A stretch of DNA of 64,000 bases from Streptomyces sp. SID13726 (GTDB lineage Bacteria; Actinomycetota; Actinomycetes; Streptomycetales; Streptomycetaceae). The translations under genes and the position numbers were made by a program. The notes under the pieces are model-generated. The model searched no databases, had not been told where the DNA came from, and worked only from the letters and a program-made list of their open reading frames with translations. The DNA lies in contig NZ_JAAGLY010000007.1 of the NCBI RefSeq assembly GCF_010548375.1, positions 310,001-374,000 on the forward strand, read 5' to 3'. Positions 46,424 through 59,203 of the stretch are shown piece by piece; within the stretch, counting starts at the first letter, position 1; each line of letters begins with the position of its first letter.

Positions 46424-47341
46424 GTGGAACCCGAGTATGCCGTCACCACCTGCTATCGCCACACCAAGGTGGAGTCCCACGTCAGCTGCACCCGCTGCGA
46501 GCGGTACATCTGCCCGGACTGCATGCGGGAGGCGGCTGTCGGCCACCAGTGCCCGGAGTGCGTGCGGGAGGGGTCGCGGTCGGTGCGGCGGGCCAGGACC
46601 GCGTTCGGCGGCCGGATCACGGCCGTGCCCCTGGTGACGTACGTCCTCATCGGGCTCAACGTCCTCGCCTACACAGGTGAGTTGGTGCGCCCCGCCCTGG
46701 TGGACCGGTTCGAGATGCTGGGCGTCGGGCTGGTGGGCCCGGACGGCGGGCACTATGTGTGGCAGGCCTCCTACCCGGCCGACTTCCACGCCGAGGGCGT
46801 CGTGGCGGGCGAGTGGTACCGGCTGCTGACCGGCGCGTTCCTGCATCTGCCGCCTACCGAGGGCACGTTCGGGATTCTGCACATAGTGATGAACATGGTG
46901 TCGCTGTGGAACATCGGCCGGATGGTCGAGTCGCAGCTCGGCCGGGTCCGGTACCTCGCGCTGTATCTGCTCTCCGCGCTCGGCGGTTCGGTCCTGGTGC
47001 TGCTGATCGCGCCCACCGAGGCCACGCTCGGCGCGTCCGGGGCGATCTTCGGGCTCGGTGCCGCCTACTACGTGCTGGCCCGGCGGCTCGGCGCCGACAT
47101 GGCCCAGGTCAACCGGTTCATGGCGGGTCTGCTGCTGTGGCTGCTGATCTCCGCGGGCCTGACCTCCTGGCAGGGCCACCTCGGCGGCCTGCTCGCCGGT
47201 GCCGTCGTCACCCTCGCCTACGCCTACGCGCCCCGGGGCGGGCGGCGGACCCTCGTCCAGGCGGGTGCCTGTGCCGTGCTGCTGGCGCTGCTCCTGGTGT
47301 CTACTTGGGCCAAGGTCGCCGAACTGACGGGAGCCCAGTGA
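46424..47341 (+). CDS. rhomboid intramembrane serine protease with N-terminal zinc-finger
   Basis: The 305-residue membrane protease has six or seven hydrophobic helices and the rhomboid active site: Ser205 in GASGAIFGLG and His252 in GHLGGLLAG, with the conserved Asn157 in HIVMN. The N-terminal ~50 residues carry a B-box-like zinc cluster (CYRH, CTRCERYICPDC, HQCPEC). This is common in actinobacterial rhomboids, where it may bind a partner. The GTG at 46424 is chosen because GAGGAG lies seven bases before it and the zinc cluster begins at residue 10. The stop overlaps the GTG of the chitosanase gene, so the two proteins are produced together. Confidence 0.9.
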   Translation: MEPEYAVTTCYRHTKVESHVSCTRCERYICPDCMREAAVGHQCPECVREGSRSVRRARTAFGGRITAVPLVTYVLIGLNVLAYTGELVRPALVDRFEMLGVGLVGPDGGHYVWQASYPADFHAEGVVAGEWYRLLTGAFLHLPPTEGTFGILHIVMNMVSLWNIGRMVESQLGRVRYLALYLLSALGGSVLVLLIAPTEATLGASGAIFGLGAAYYVLARRLGADMAQVNRFMAGLLLWLLISAGLTSWQGHLGGLLAGAVVTLAYAYAPRGGRRTLVQAGACAVLLALLLVSTWAKVAELTGAQ

Positions 47342-48261
47342 AACGCGCCGGAGTGCTGCTCTTCGCCGCCGTCCCCGTGATCGTCACGGCGTCGGTCTAC
47401 GTCCTCGCGCCCCACGAGTCCGACGCGGGCCGGGCGGGCCCCGACCTGTCCGCCGCGTACCGTTCGCAGTCGGCCGAGGACGCCAAGGGCGCGCGGGACG
47501 CCAAGGTCCGGGCCGAGAGCGCGGAGGACGACGAGGTCGTCGCGGACCGCCCGGCGGGCCTGGCCGCCCCCGCCAAGAAGGAGCTGGCCCAGCAGCTCGT
47601 GGCGAGCGCGGAGAACTCCACCCTGGACTGGCGCAGCGCCTACGGCTATGTCGAGGACATCGGCGACGGCCAGGGCTACACGGCCGGCATCATCGGCTTC
47701 TGCACCGGCACCCACGACCTGCTCACCCTCGTCGAGCGCTACACCGAGGCCCACCCCGGCAACGGTCTCGCCCGCTACCTCCCCGCCCTGCGCGCGGTCG
47801 ACGGCACCGACTCCCACCGGGGCCTGGACCCGGGCTTCACCGCGGCCTGGAAGGCGGAGGCCGCGCTGCCCGCCTTCCAGAAGGCCCAGGACCAGGAGCG
47901 CGACCGGGTCTACTTCGACCCGGCGGTCCGCCTCGCCAAGCTCGACGGCCTCGGCGCCCTGGGACAGTTCGTCTACTACGACGCCATGGTCTTCCACGGC
48001 CCGGGCACCAACGCCACCAGCTTCTACGGCCTGCGCGAACACGCCCTCCAGGAGGCCGACAGCCCGGCCGAGGGCGGCTCGGAGAAGGCCTACCTGGACG
48101 CCTTCCTGGACATCCGCCGGGCGGCCATGAAGACCCGGAAGGCGGACATCGACACCTCGCGCGTCGACACCGCGCAGCGCCGCTTCCTGTACGACGGGAA
48201 CCTGGACCTCAGGACGCCGCTGGTGTGGCAGGTGTACGGGGAGACGTACAAGGTGCCGTAG
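47338..48261 (+). CDS. secreted chitosanase, glycoside hydrolase family 46
   Basis: The 307-residue protein matches GH46 chitosanases (Streptomyces CsnA/N174 type), which cut beta-1,4 bonds in chitosan outside the cell. The catalytic pair is Glu92 in SAENSTLDW and Asp110 in EDIGDGQG, with the same spacing as Glu22 and Asp40 of N174. The following GIIGFCTGTHDLL, QDQERDRVYFDPAV and LDLRTPLVW are family marks. The N-terminal ~27 residues are a Sec-type signal or anchor, then a linker of about 55 residues longer than in N174. The GTG overlaps the rhomboid stop (GTGA), an unusual coupling. A strong hairpin ends the transcript. Confidence 0.93.
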   Translation: MKRAGVLLFAAVPVIVTASVYVLAPHESDAGRAGPDLSAAYRSQSAEDAKGARDAKVRAESAEDDEVVADRPAGLAAPAKKELAQQLVASAENSTLDWRSAYGYVEDIGDGQGYTAGIIGFCTGTHDLLTLVERYTEAHPGNGLARYLPALRAVDGTDSHRGLDPGFTAAWKAEAALPAFQKAQDQERDRVYFDPAVRLAKLDGLGALGQFVYYDAMVFHGPGTNATSFYGLREHALQEADSPAEGGSEKAYLDAFLDIRRAAMKTRKADIDTSRVDTAQRRFLYDGNLDLRTPLVWQVYGETYKVP

Positions 48262-48271
48262 GAGCGCATGC

Positions 48272-48324
48272 GACGGCGCCCGCCTTCCGGTCCGGTCGGG
48301 GACTGGTGGAGGGCGGGCGCCGTC
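48272..48324. terminator. terminator between chitosanase and gltD
   Basis: A perfect 13-base stem, GACGGCGCCCGCC paired with GGCGGGCGCCGTC, lies 10 bases after the chitosanase stop in the gap to the convergent gltD. The loop is about 27 bases. Confidence 0.75.
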
Positions 48325-48397
48325 TCGGGGGGTCTGGGGGTTTCCCCCCAGATGACCCGCCCGTACGCCTTTGTACGGGACGTCTATGCGGGTGTGA

Positions 48398-49850
48398 TCA
48401 CACCATCAGGGAGCGGTCCGTCGGCCGGATCGGCGCGGGCAGTTCGCTCGCCCCGGTCAGGAAGCGGTCGGTGCCGCGGGCGGCCGAGCGGCCCTCGGCG
48501 ATGGCCCACACGATGAGCGACTGGCCGCGGCCCGCGTCACCGGCGACGAAGACGCCGGGCACGTTGGTCTGGAAGTCGGCGTCGCGGGCGACGTTGCCGC
48601 GCTCGTCGAGCTCCAGGCCGAACTGCTCGACCAGGCCGTTCTCGCGGTCGGTGCCGGTGAAGCCCATGGCGAGGGTGACCAGCTGGGCGGGGATCTTGCG
48701 CTCCGTGCCCGGCTTCGGGGTCAGCTTGCCCTCGATGAACTCGACCTCGGTGAGGTGCAGCCACTGGACGTTGCCGTCCTCGTCGCCCTCGAAGTGGGTC
48801 GTCGAGACGGAGTAGACCCGCTCGCCGCCCTCCTCGTGCGCGGAGGTGACCTTGTACAGCATGGGGAAGGTCGGCCACGGCTGGTGCGGGGCACGGTCCT
48901 CGCCGGGCTGCGGCATGATCTCCAACTGCGTGACGGACGCGGCCCCTTGACGGTGCGCGGTGCCCACGCAGTCGGCGCCGGTGTCGCCACCGCCGATGAC
49001 CACGACGTGCTTGCCCTCGGCGGAGACAGGGGACGTCACGTAGTCGCCCTCCTGCACCTTGTTGGCCAGGGGCAGGTACTCCATCGCCTGGTAGACGCCC
49101 TTGAGCTCACGGCCCGGGACGGGCAGGTCGCGCGCGGTGGTCGCGCCGGCGGCGATGACGATCGCGTCGTACCGCTTCTTGAGGTCGGTCGCCTTGAGGT
49201 CGCGGCCGATCTCGATGCCGGTACGGAAGCGGGTGCCCTCCGCGCGCATCTGCTCGATACGGCGGTTGATGTGCCGCTTCTCCATCTTGAACTCCGGGAT
49301 GCCGTACCGGAGGAGACCTCCGACGCGGTCCGCGCGCTCGTAGACGGCGACGGTGTGACCGGCCCGGGTGAGCTGCTGCGCGGCGGCGAGTCCGGCCGGA
49401 CCCGAGCCGATGACCGCGACGGTCTTGCCGGACAGGCGCTCCGGGGCCTGGGGAGCGACGTCGCCGCTGTCCCACGCCTTGTCGATGATCGAGACCTCGA
49501 CGTTCTTGATGGTCACGGCCGGCTGGTTGATGCCGAGCACACACGCCGACTCACACGGAGCCGGACACAACCGCCCGGTGAACTCGGGGAAGTTGTTGGT
49601 CGCGTGCAGCCGCTCCGACGCGGCGGCCCAGTCCTCGCGATAGGCGTAGTCGTTCCACTCGGGGATGAGGTTCCCGAGCGGACAGCCGTTGTGGCAGAAC
49701 GGGATGCCGCAGTCCATGCAGCGGGACGCCTGCTTCGAGATGATCGGAAGCAGCGAGCCCGGGACGTAGACCTCGTTCCAGTCCTTCAGACGTACGTCGA
49801 CGGGGCGGGACTTGGCGACCTCACGGCCGTGGTTCAGGAAGCCCTTCGGG

Positions 49851-49858
<8 letters not shown>
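48398..49858 (-). CDS. gltD: glutamate synthase small subunit
   Basis: The 486-residue flavoprotein passes electrons from NADPH to GltB for glutamate formation in nitrogen assimilation. The N-terminal domain carries two 4Fe-4S clusters (CMDCGIPFCHNGCPLG and CPAPCESACV). FAD and NADPH motifs follow (VIGSGPAGLAAAQQL, VIGGGDTGADCVG), with the FAD-closing VFVAGDAGRGQSL near residue 445. The length is normal. Its ATG lies inside the 3' end of gltB (8-base overlap), so the genes are coupled. The protein is cytoplasmic. Confidence 0.95.
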
Positions 49859-54449
<4,591 letters not shown>

Positions 54450-54760
54450 CGGCTCTCCCGTCGTCGTCAACTGGCATATGCAGATTGCCGAGGGACGACG
54501 TTGGCCCTCTGCGTGAGTGCAAAATTTCGTGCAGGTTACATGATGGAGCGGTTCTCGGAAACTGGATATTCCGTTCCAACATGCGGACGCCATGAGGTGC
54601 GAGGGGGGTGTCGCACACCTGGCTTGAAGTATGTGGTCCGAACCGGACTGATCGGTCAGATCGGTGTCCATCGGTCCGGGGTCGGCGAGGGCGTCGTCGC
54701 CCACCCCGCGAATGCGCCGCAAGCGTCATTGCCCGCAGCGCTTACGGCTCATGCCCAGTG

Positions 54761-54787
54761 GTTAACCATTCGAAACCAGCGAGTAAC
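54761..54787. promoter_or_regulatory. GlnR-like binding site
   Basis: The order GTTAA, six bases, GAAAC, six bases, GTAAC reproduces the streptomycete GlnR pattern gTnAc-n6-GaAAc-n6-gTnAc, with one mismatch in the first box. GlnR controls nitrogen-assimilation genes, and gltB is the adjacent gene, although the site is about 310 bases from its start. Confidence 0.55.
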
Positions 54788-54788
54788 G

Positions 54789-54818
54789 GCTACTTATGCG
54801 GCCCAACGCATAAGTAGC
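54789..54818. terminator. perfect 12-base-stem hairpin after the VIT1 gene
   Basis: GCTACTTATGCG and CGCATAAGTAGC form a perfect stem around GCCCAA. It lies 7 bases after the VIT1 stop on the minus strand and directly abuts the GlnR-like box. It is notably A/T-rich for a local terminator and has no U-run, so it could also be a protein-binding palindrome. Confidence 0.6.
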
Positions 54819-54825
54819 GGACTCC

Positions 54826-55557
54826 CTATCCTACGGCCGTTCCGAACAAGCTGCCCAGGGCGTACGTCACACCGGCCGCCGTGCCTCCCAGGGCGAGCTG
54901 CCGCAGCCCGCTGTACCACCAGGTCCGCGCGGTCACCCTGGCCACGACGGCACCGCAGGCGAACAGGCCGAGCAGCGCCAGCAGCACGGCGGGCCACAGC
55001 ACTCCGGCGCCGAGCAGATACGGGAGTACGGGGAGGAAGGCGCCGAGCGCGAAGGAGCCGAAGCTCGACACGGCGGCGACGAGCGGCGAGGGCAGGTCGC
55101 CGGGATCGATCCCCAGCTCCTCGCGTGCGTGGATCTCAAGGGCCTGCTCGGGATCGCGGGACAGCTGCCGGGCGACCTCGCGCGCCAGCTCCGGCTCGAC
55201 CCCGCGCCCCTCGTACAGGGCGGCGAGCTCCGCCTCCTCGTCCTGCGGATGCTTGCGCAGCTCGCGCCGCTCGACGTCCAGCTCGGCCTCGACGAGCTCC
55301 CGCTGCGAGGCGACGGAGGTGTACTCACCGGCGGCCATGGAGAAGGCGCCGGCGGCGAGCCCCACGAGCCCGGTGACCACGACGACACTCCGCCCGGCCG
55401 CCCCGCCGGCGACACCGGTCATCAGGGCGAGGTTGGAGACCAGTCCGTCCATGGCCCCGAAGACGGCGGGGCGCAGCCAGCCGCCGTTCACATCGCGGTG
55501 GGTGTGGTTGTCGCGGTGCGCCTCGTGCAGCGGCGCCTGGATGTCGATGACGGCCAT
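54826..55557 (-). CDS. VIT1/CCC1 family metal transporter
   Basis: The 243-residue membrane protein has the VIT1/CCC1 layout: an N-terminal helix with FGAMDGLVSNLALMTGVAGG, a helix VVVTGLVGLAAGAFSMAAGEY, then a cytoplasmic metal-binding loop rich in glutamates (about 85-150; ELVEAELDVERREL and EPELAREVARQL), and three C-terminal helices. The family moves Fe2+ or Mn2+ out of the cytoplasm in exchange for protons. The ATG at 55557 follows CTGGGGGACC. Upstream a short palindrome CCAAAG-CTAA-CTTTGG (about 55581-55596) sits where a repressor could act. The gene is divergent from the ADP-ribosylglycohydrolase operon. Confidence 0.88.
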   Translation of the reverse strand: MAVIDIQAPLHEAHRDNHTHRDVNGGWLRPAVFGAMDGLVSNLALMTGVAGGAAGRSVVVVTGLVGLAAGAFSMAAGEYTSVASQRELVEAELDVERRELRKHPQDEEAELAALYEGRGVEPELAREVARQLSRDPEQALEIHAREELGIDPGDLPSPLVAAVSSFGSFALGAFLPVLPYLLGAGVLWPAVLLALLGLFACGAVVARVTARTWWYSGLRQLALGGTAAGVTYALGSLFGTAVG

Positions 55558-55770
55558 TCCGGTCCCCCAGGAAAGCTGAGCCAAAGCTAACTTTGGACAC
55601 GTTCTAATTCTTAACAACGCCTACAGTACGTCGGGTCATTCCCGCCCGCCAGCAAGGAAAGGCTGGGCTAACCTGCGGCTTTACCTTCGAATGCGCAGAC
55701 GATCAGAGGTGCGCTCAGATGTCGACCGGGTGACGTTGAGGGCTGGGAGGCTCAGGTCAACCGCCGATGG

Positions 55771-55796
55771 TGGGACACATCCGCAAAGGTGTCCCA
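55771..55796. promoter_or_regulatory. inverted repeat in the leader of the ADP-ribosylglycohydrolase operon
   Basis: TGGGACAC and GTGTCCCA form perfect eight-base arms ten bases apart, 17 bases before the first ORF of the operon. It could be an operator or an mRNA hairpin masking the ribosome-binding site. I do not recognise the cognate regulator. Confidence 0.5.
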
Positions 55797-55812
55797 GTGG
55801 AAAGGCCCGCGT

Positions 55813-56829
55813 ATGGCATCCATCGCCTGCATCCCCTCGGTCCCGGCGCCCCAGGACGCCACCGCACTCCGTGAGCGGGCCCGCGGCGCCCTGCTGGGCC
55901 TGGCGGTGGGGGACGCCCTCGGCGCACCGGCCGAGAACCTGAAGCCGTCGGAGATCCGCGCCCGTTGGGGCCGTATCGAGGGCTACGTCGTCGACGAACC
56001 GGCCGGCACGGACGACACCGAGTACGCGATCTTCTCGGGCCTGCTCCTGGCCCGGCACGGCTCGGCCCTCACCCCCTCCCATGTGGAGGCGGCCTGGCAC
56101 GAGTGGATCGCGGACCGCGACGAGGGCCCCTTCCGGGGAGCCGGCTTCAGCGAGCGCGGCACCCTGGAGAACCTCCGCCGCGGCCTCGCGGCCCCCATCT
56201 CCGCCCAGCACCGCCACGCCTGGAGCGACGGCCTGGCCATGCGCGCGGCCCCCTTCGGCGTCTTCGCCGCGGGCCGCCCCGCCGAGGCGGCCCGCCTGGT
56301 CGCGATCGACGGCTCGGTGAGCCATGACGGCGAGGGCATCTACGGCGGCCAGGCGGTCGCGGCGGGAGTCGCGGCGGCGATGGCGGGCGCCCCGACCATC
56401 GCGGTCGTCGCCTCCGCGCTCGCGGTGATCCCGGACGACAGCTGGACGGCGAGGTCCCTGAGACGGGCGGTGGCGGTGGCCCACCGCGGCGAACGCGCGG
56501 TCCGCTCCTCCGTCGTCATCGGCGGCTACCCCTGGACCGACCTGGCCCCGGAGGCGGTGGCCCTCGCCTTCGGGGCGTACGCGGCGGCGGACGGCGACTT
56601 CCGCGAGGCGGTCCTCACGGCGGTCAACATGGGCCGCGACGCCGACACGACAGCGGCGGTGGCGGGCGCGCTCGCGGGCGCGACGAGGGGGGCGTCGGCG
56701 ATCCCGACGGCCTGGGCCTCGGCGATCGGCCCGGTCAAGGGCAGTTGCCTGCCGTCGATGGCGGGTCACCATGTGCTGGACGTGGCGGAGTTGCTGGTGG
56801 CGGGTGCCGACACGGAGGTCGCGTCATGA
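55813..56829 (+). CDS. ADP-ribosylglycohydrolase family protein, paralogue 1
   Basis: The 338-residue all-helical protein belongs to the ADP-ribosylglycohydrolase (ARH/DraG) family, which removes ADP-ribose from proteins or small molecules using two Mg2+ ions. Both metal motifs are intact: GTDDTE (T66-D67-D68) and GRDADTT near residue 285. The helix start GALLGLAVGDALGAP is typical. The substrate is unknown. The ATG at 55813 is taken over an upstream GTG eight codons earlier that falls inside the inverted repeat. It heads a seven-gene operon in which the next three genes are paralogues, and its stop overlaps the next start (ATGA). Confidence 0.86.
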   Translation: MASIACIPSVPAPQDATALRERARGALLGLAVGDALGAPAENLKPSEIRARWGRIEGYVVDEPAGTDDTEYAIFSGLLLARHGSALTPSHVEAAWHEWIADRDEGPFRGAGFSERGTLENLRRGLAAPISAQHRHAWSDGLAMRAAPFGVFAAGRPAEAARLVAIDGSVSHDGEGIYGGQAVAAGVAAAMAGAPTIAVVASALAVIPDDSWTARSLRRAVAVAHRGERAVRSSVVIGGYPWTDLAPEAVALAFGAYAAADGDFREAVLTAVNMGRDADTTAAVAGALAGATRGASAIPTAWASAIGPVKGSCLPSMAGHHVLDVAELLVAGADTEVAS

Positions 56830-58028
56830 CTCCGCCGGTCCCTTGGGACGATTCAACGGGGTTCGCGACGGAGCCGCACGCGCTCGCGTCCGCCGACGGC
56901 GAGGACGCAGCCGAGTCGAGCAGAACCGTAGGCCTCCTGCTGGGCCTCGCCGCAGGCGACGCCGCCGGCTGGCCCTCCGCCCGCCACAGAGCCGCCCGCA
57001 TGCCCGACTGGACCCGCCGCCTCACCCGCGAACTGGACACCTTCGCCGAACAGAACGCCACCACCACCCTCCCCGTCCCCATCGCCCTCAACCAGCCCCC
57101 CGAGCCCCTCCGCCTCGGCCCCTCCGACGACGCCGAATGGGCCGCCTTCACCGCGGAGGCCCTCCTCAAGGCCGGCGACGACACCGCCCTCGGCGACCTC
57201 ACCCGAGAACGCCGTACGAGAGCCGCCATCGACCTCACCTGGAACGCCCTCGCCGCCGAAGTGGCCGCGGCGACGGACCGCGCCCCGGAGACCGAGTCCG
57301 CGAAGATCCCCCTCCGCGCCCGCATCTCCGTACGCGCGGGACTCGGCAACCTCGCCACCGGCCTGCGCCCGCCCGCCACCGGCCACGACAACCCCCACTA
57401 CTTCGACGACGCGGCCTGCGTCAGAGCCTGCGTCCTCGCCGTCGCCCACCCCGGCGACCCCCGACTCGCCGCGGATCTCGCCGAGTTCGACGCCCGCTAC
57501 ACCCAGGACGGTGACGGAGTGCACGGCGCGCGAGCGATGGCGGCGGCCCTCTCCCTCGCCCTGACCGGCGCCCCCGTGGCGGCCTGTGTGGCAGCCGCCC
57601 TCACCGAACTCCCCCAGGAGACGGAGATCGGCCGCAACGCCCACCACGCCCTGCACCTCGCCCGCACCGCGGACAGCGCCTTCGCCCTGATCCCCGCCCT
57701 GGAACACGAGATCGTCGACCACGTCTACAGCTACGGCATCGCGGCCGCCGAAACCGTCCCCGTGGCCCTGGCCCTCGCCACCGCCGCGCAGGGCCGGATC
57801 GCCGAGGCGGTCCCCGCGGCGGCCTGTCTCTCCCGGGTCGCCGACTCGGCCCCGGCCCTGGTGGGCGCGTTGACCGGCGCGCTCGGCGGCGCCGGCGCGA
57901 TCCCCGCCACCTGGCGAGACACCTGCCGCACCCTCTCCGGCTGCGCCCTCCCCCGTCTCACCGGCACGGACCTCGTGGAACTCGCCGGACTCCTGGAAGC
58001 CGCACAACCGCCCCTCCCAGGAGGATGA
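56826..58028 (+). CDS. ADP-ribosylglycohydrolase family protein, paralogue 2 (metal site degraded)
   Basis: The 400-residue paralogue keeps the N-terminal LLLGLAAGDAAG helix and a PSDDAEW version of the first metal motif, in which the usual threonine is serine. The C-terminal motif normally reading DxDT/DTD is VADSAPAL, so the first metal-binding aspartate is lost. Catalysis by the standard two-metal mechanism is therefore doubtful; it may be a regulatory or structural partner of its neighbours. It is longer than paralogue 1 because of an N-terminal leader (about 35 residues) and insertions. The start overlaps the stop of paralogue 1; the third paralogue starts nine bases after its stop. Confidence 0.8.
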   Translation: MTPPVPWDDSTGFATEPHALASADGEDAAESSRTVGLLLGLAAGDAAGWPSARHRAARMPDWTRRLTRELDTFAEQNATTTLPVPIALNQPPEPLRLGPSDDAEWAAFTAEALLKAGDDTALGDLTRERRTRAAIDLTWNALAAEVAAATDRAPETESAKIPLRARISVRAGLGNLATGLRPPATGHDNPHYFDDAACVRACVLAVAHPGDPRLAADLAEFDARYTQDGDGVHGARAMAAALSLALTGAPVAACVAAALTELPQETEIGRNAHHALHLARTADSAFALIPALEHEIVDHVYSYGIAAAETVPVALALATAAQGRIAEAVPAAACLSRVADSAPALVGALTGALGGAGAIPATWRDTCRTLSGCALPRLTGTDLVELAGLLEAAQPPLPGG

Positions 58029-58036
58029 TTCGGGGC

Positions 58037-59203
58037 ATGACGCCCAAAAATGAAGAAAGCAGCCTCTCGGAACGCATCACAGGAGCCCTCGTCGGCGCGG
58101 CGGTGGGCGACGCCCTCGGCGGCCCCGTCGAGGGCTACTCCCCCGACCAGATCCTCGAACGCCACGCCGGCCGCGTTCACGGCGTCGTCGGCCCCTGGAA
58201 CGGCGACGCCTGGCGCACCGCCCGCCCCATCGCGCCGTACCACAAGGGCGACGGCCACGTCACCGACGACACCTTGATGACCCACGCGCTGATCAGGGTC
58301 TACGCCGAGGTCCGCGACCACCTCGACGCCTACGCGATCGCCGACCACCTGGTCCCCGACCTCATGACGAACCCACGCTGGATCCCGGAACTGGAGGCGG
58401 AGGCCCTCCCCCTGCACCGCGTCTTCCTCGCGGAGAAGTGGCTGGTCGCCCGCCTCCACTACGGCCATGTCGACCCGAGGGAGGCGGGCGTGGGCAACAT
58501 CGTCAACTGCGGCGCGGCGATGTACATGGCCCCGGTGGGCCTGGTGAACGCGGCCGATCCGAGGGCCGCCTACACCGAGGCCCTGGACATCGCGGCCGCC
58601 CACCAGTCGTCGTACGGCAGGGAGGCGGCGGCCGTCTTGGCGGCGGCGGTGGCGGCGGCGTGCGAACCGGACGCGACCCCGGACTCGGTCGTGACGGCCT
58701 GTCTGCGGCTGGCGAAGGACGGCACGCGGACGGCGATCGAGCGGGTCTGCGAAGTGGCCGGTCACCACACGGACTTCGAATCGGCCCTACGACCGCTGCG
58801 GGACGCCGTCGCTCCCTACGACACCGTCGGCCCCGACTACCGCGCCCCCTCCCTCGCCGCCCGCCGCCCCTCCCGCATGCACACGATCGAGGAACTCCCC
58901 ATCGCCCTGGGCATGTTGCTGGTGGCCGGGGGCGACTACCGGCACGCCGTCCTCGGCGCGGTGAACTACGGCAGGGACTGCGACTCGATCGCCACCATGG
59001 CCGGCGCGATGGCGGGCGCCCTGGGCTCCCCGGTCCCGGAGGACTGGTCGAAGCAGGTCGCGGAGGCGAGCCGTCTGGACCTCTGGGAACCGGCGACGGC
59101 CCTGACCGCCGTGGCGCGGGAGATCTTCGAACGGGACGTACGCCGCCGCAGAGCCCACGAGTCGGCCTTCACCGCCCTCGGAGGCCCAGGATGCTCCGAC
59201 TGA
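58037..59203 (+). CDS. ADP-ribosylglycohydrolase family protein, paralogue 3
   Basis: The 388-residue paralogue has intact metal motifs: VTDDTLMTHAL (T76-D77-D78) and GRDCDSIATMAGAMAGALG near residue 318. The N-terminal helix is ITGALVGAAVGDALGGP. It resembles the larger ARH proteins that act on small ADP-ribosylated or nucleoside substrates, but substrate is not readable. Start choice: an ATG at 58025 lies immediately against AGGAGG, whereas 58037 is 12 bases away; I take 58037 as more likely. Its 3' end overlaps paralogue 4 by 13 bases. Confidence 0.84.
   Translation: MTPKNEESSLSERITGALVGAAVGDALGGPVEGYSPDQILERHAGRVHGVVGPWNGDAWRTARPIAPYHKGDGHVTDDTLMTHALIRVYAEVRDHLDAYAIADHLVPDLMTNPRWIPELEAEALPLHRVFLAEKWLVARLHYGHVDPREAGVGNIVNCGAAMYMAPVGLVNAADPRAAYTEALDIAAAHQSSYGREAAAVLAAAVAAACEPDATPDSVVTACLRLAKDGTRTAIERVCEVAGHHTDFESALRPLRDAVAPYDTVGPDYRAPSLAARRPSRMHTIEELPIALGMLLVAGGDYRHAVLGAVNYGRDCDSIATMAGAMAGALGSPVPEDWSKQVAEASRLDLWEPATALTAVAREIFERDVRRRRAHESAFTALGGPGCSD

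Larger units (their letters stand above)
54450..54825. promoter_or_regulatory. 376-base region upstream of gltB
   Basis: This gap separates gltB (start at 54449) from the stop of the VIT1 gene. It contains the gltB leader and ribosome-binding site, A/T-richer DNA suitable for a promoter (around 54500-54590), a GlnR-like box (54761-54787) and a perfect hairpin (54789-54818). I see no small ORF worth calling. Confidence 0.6.
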
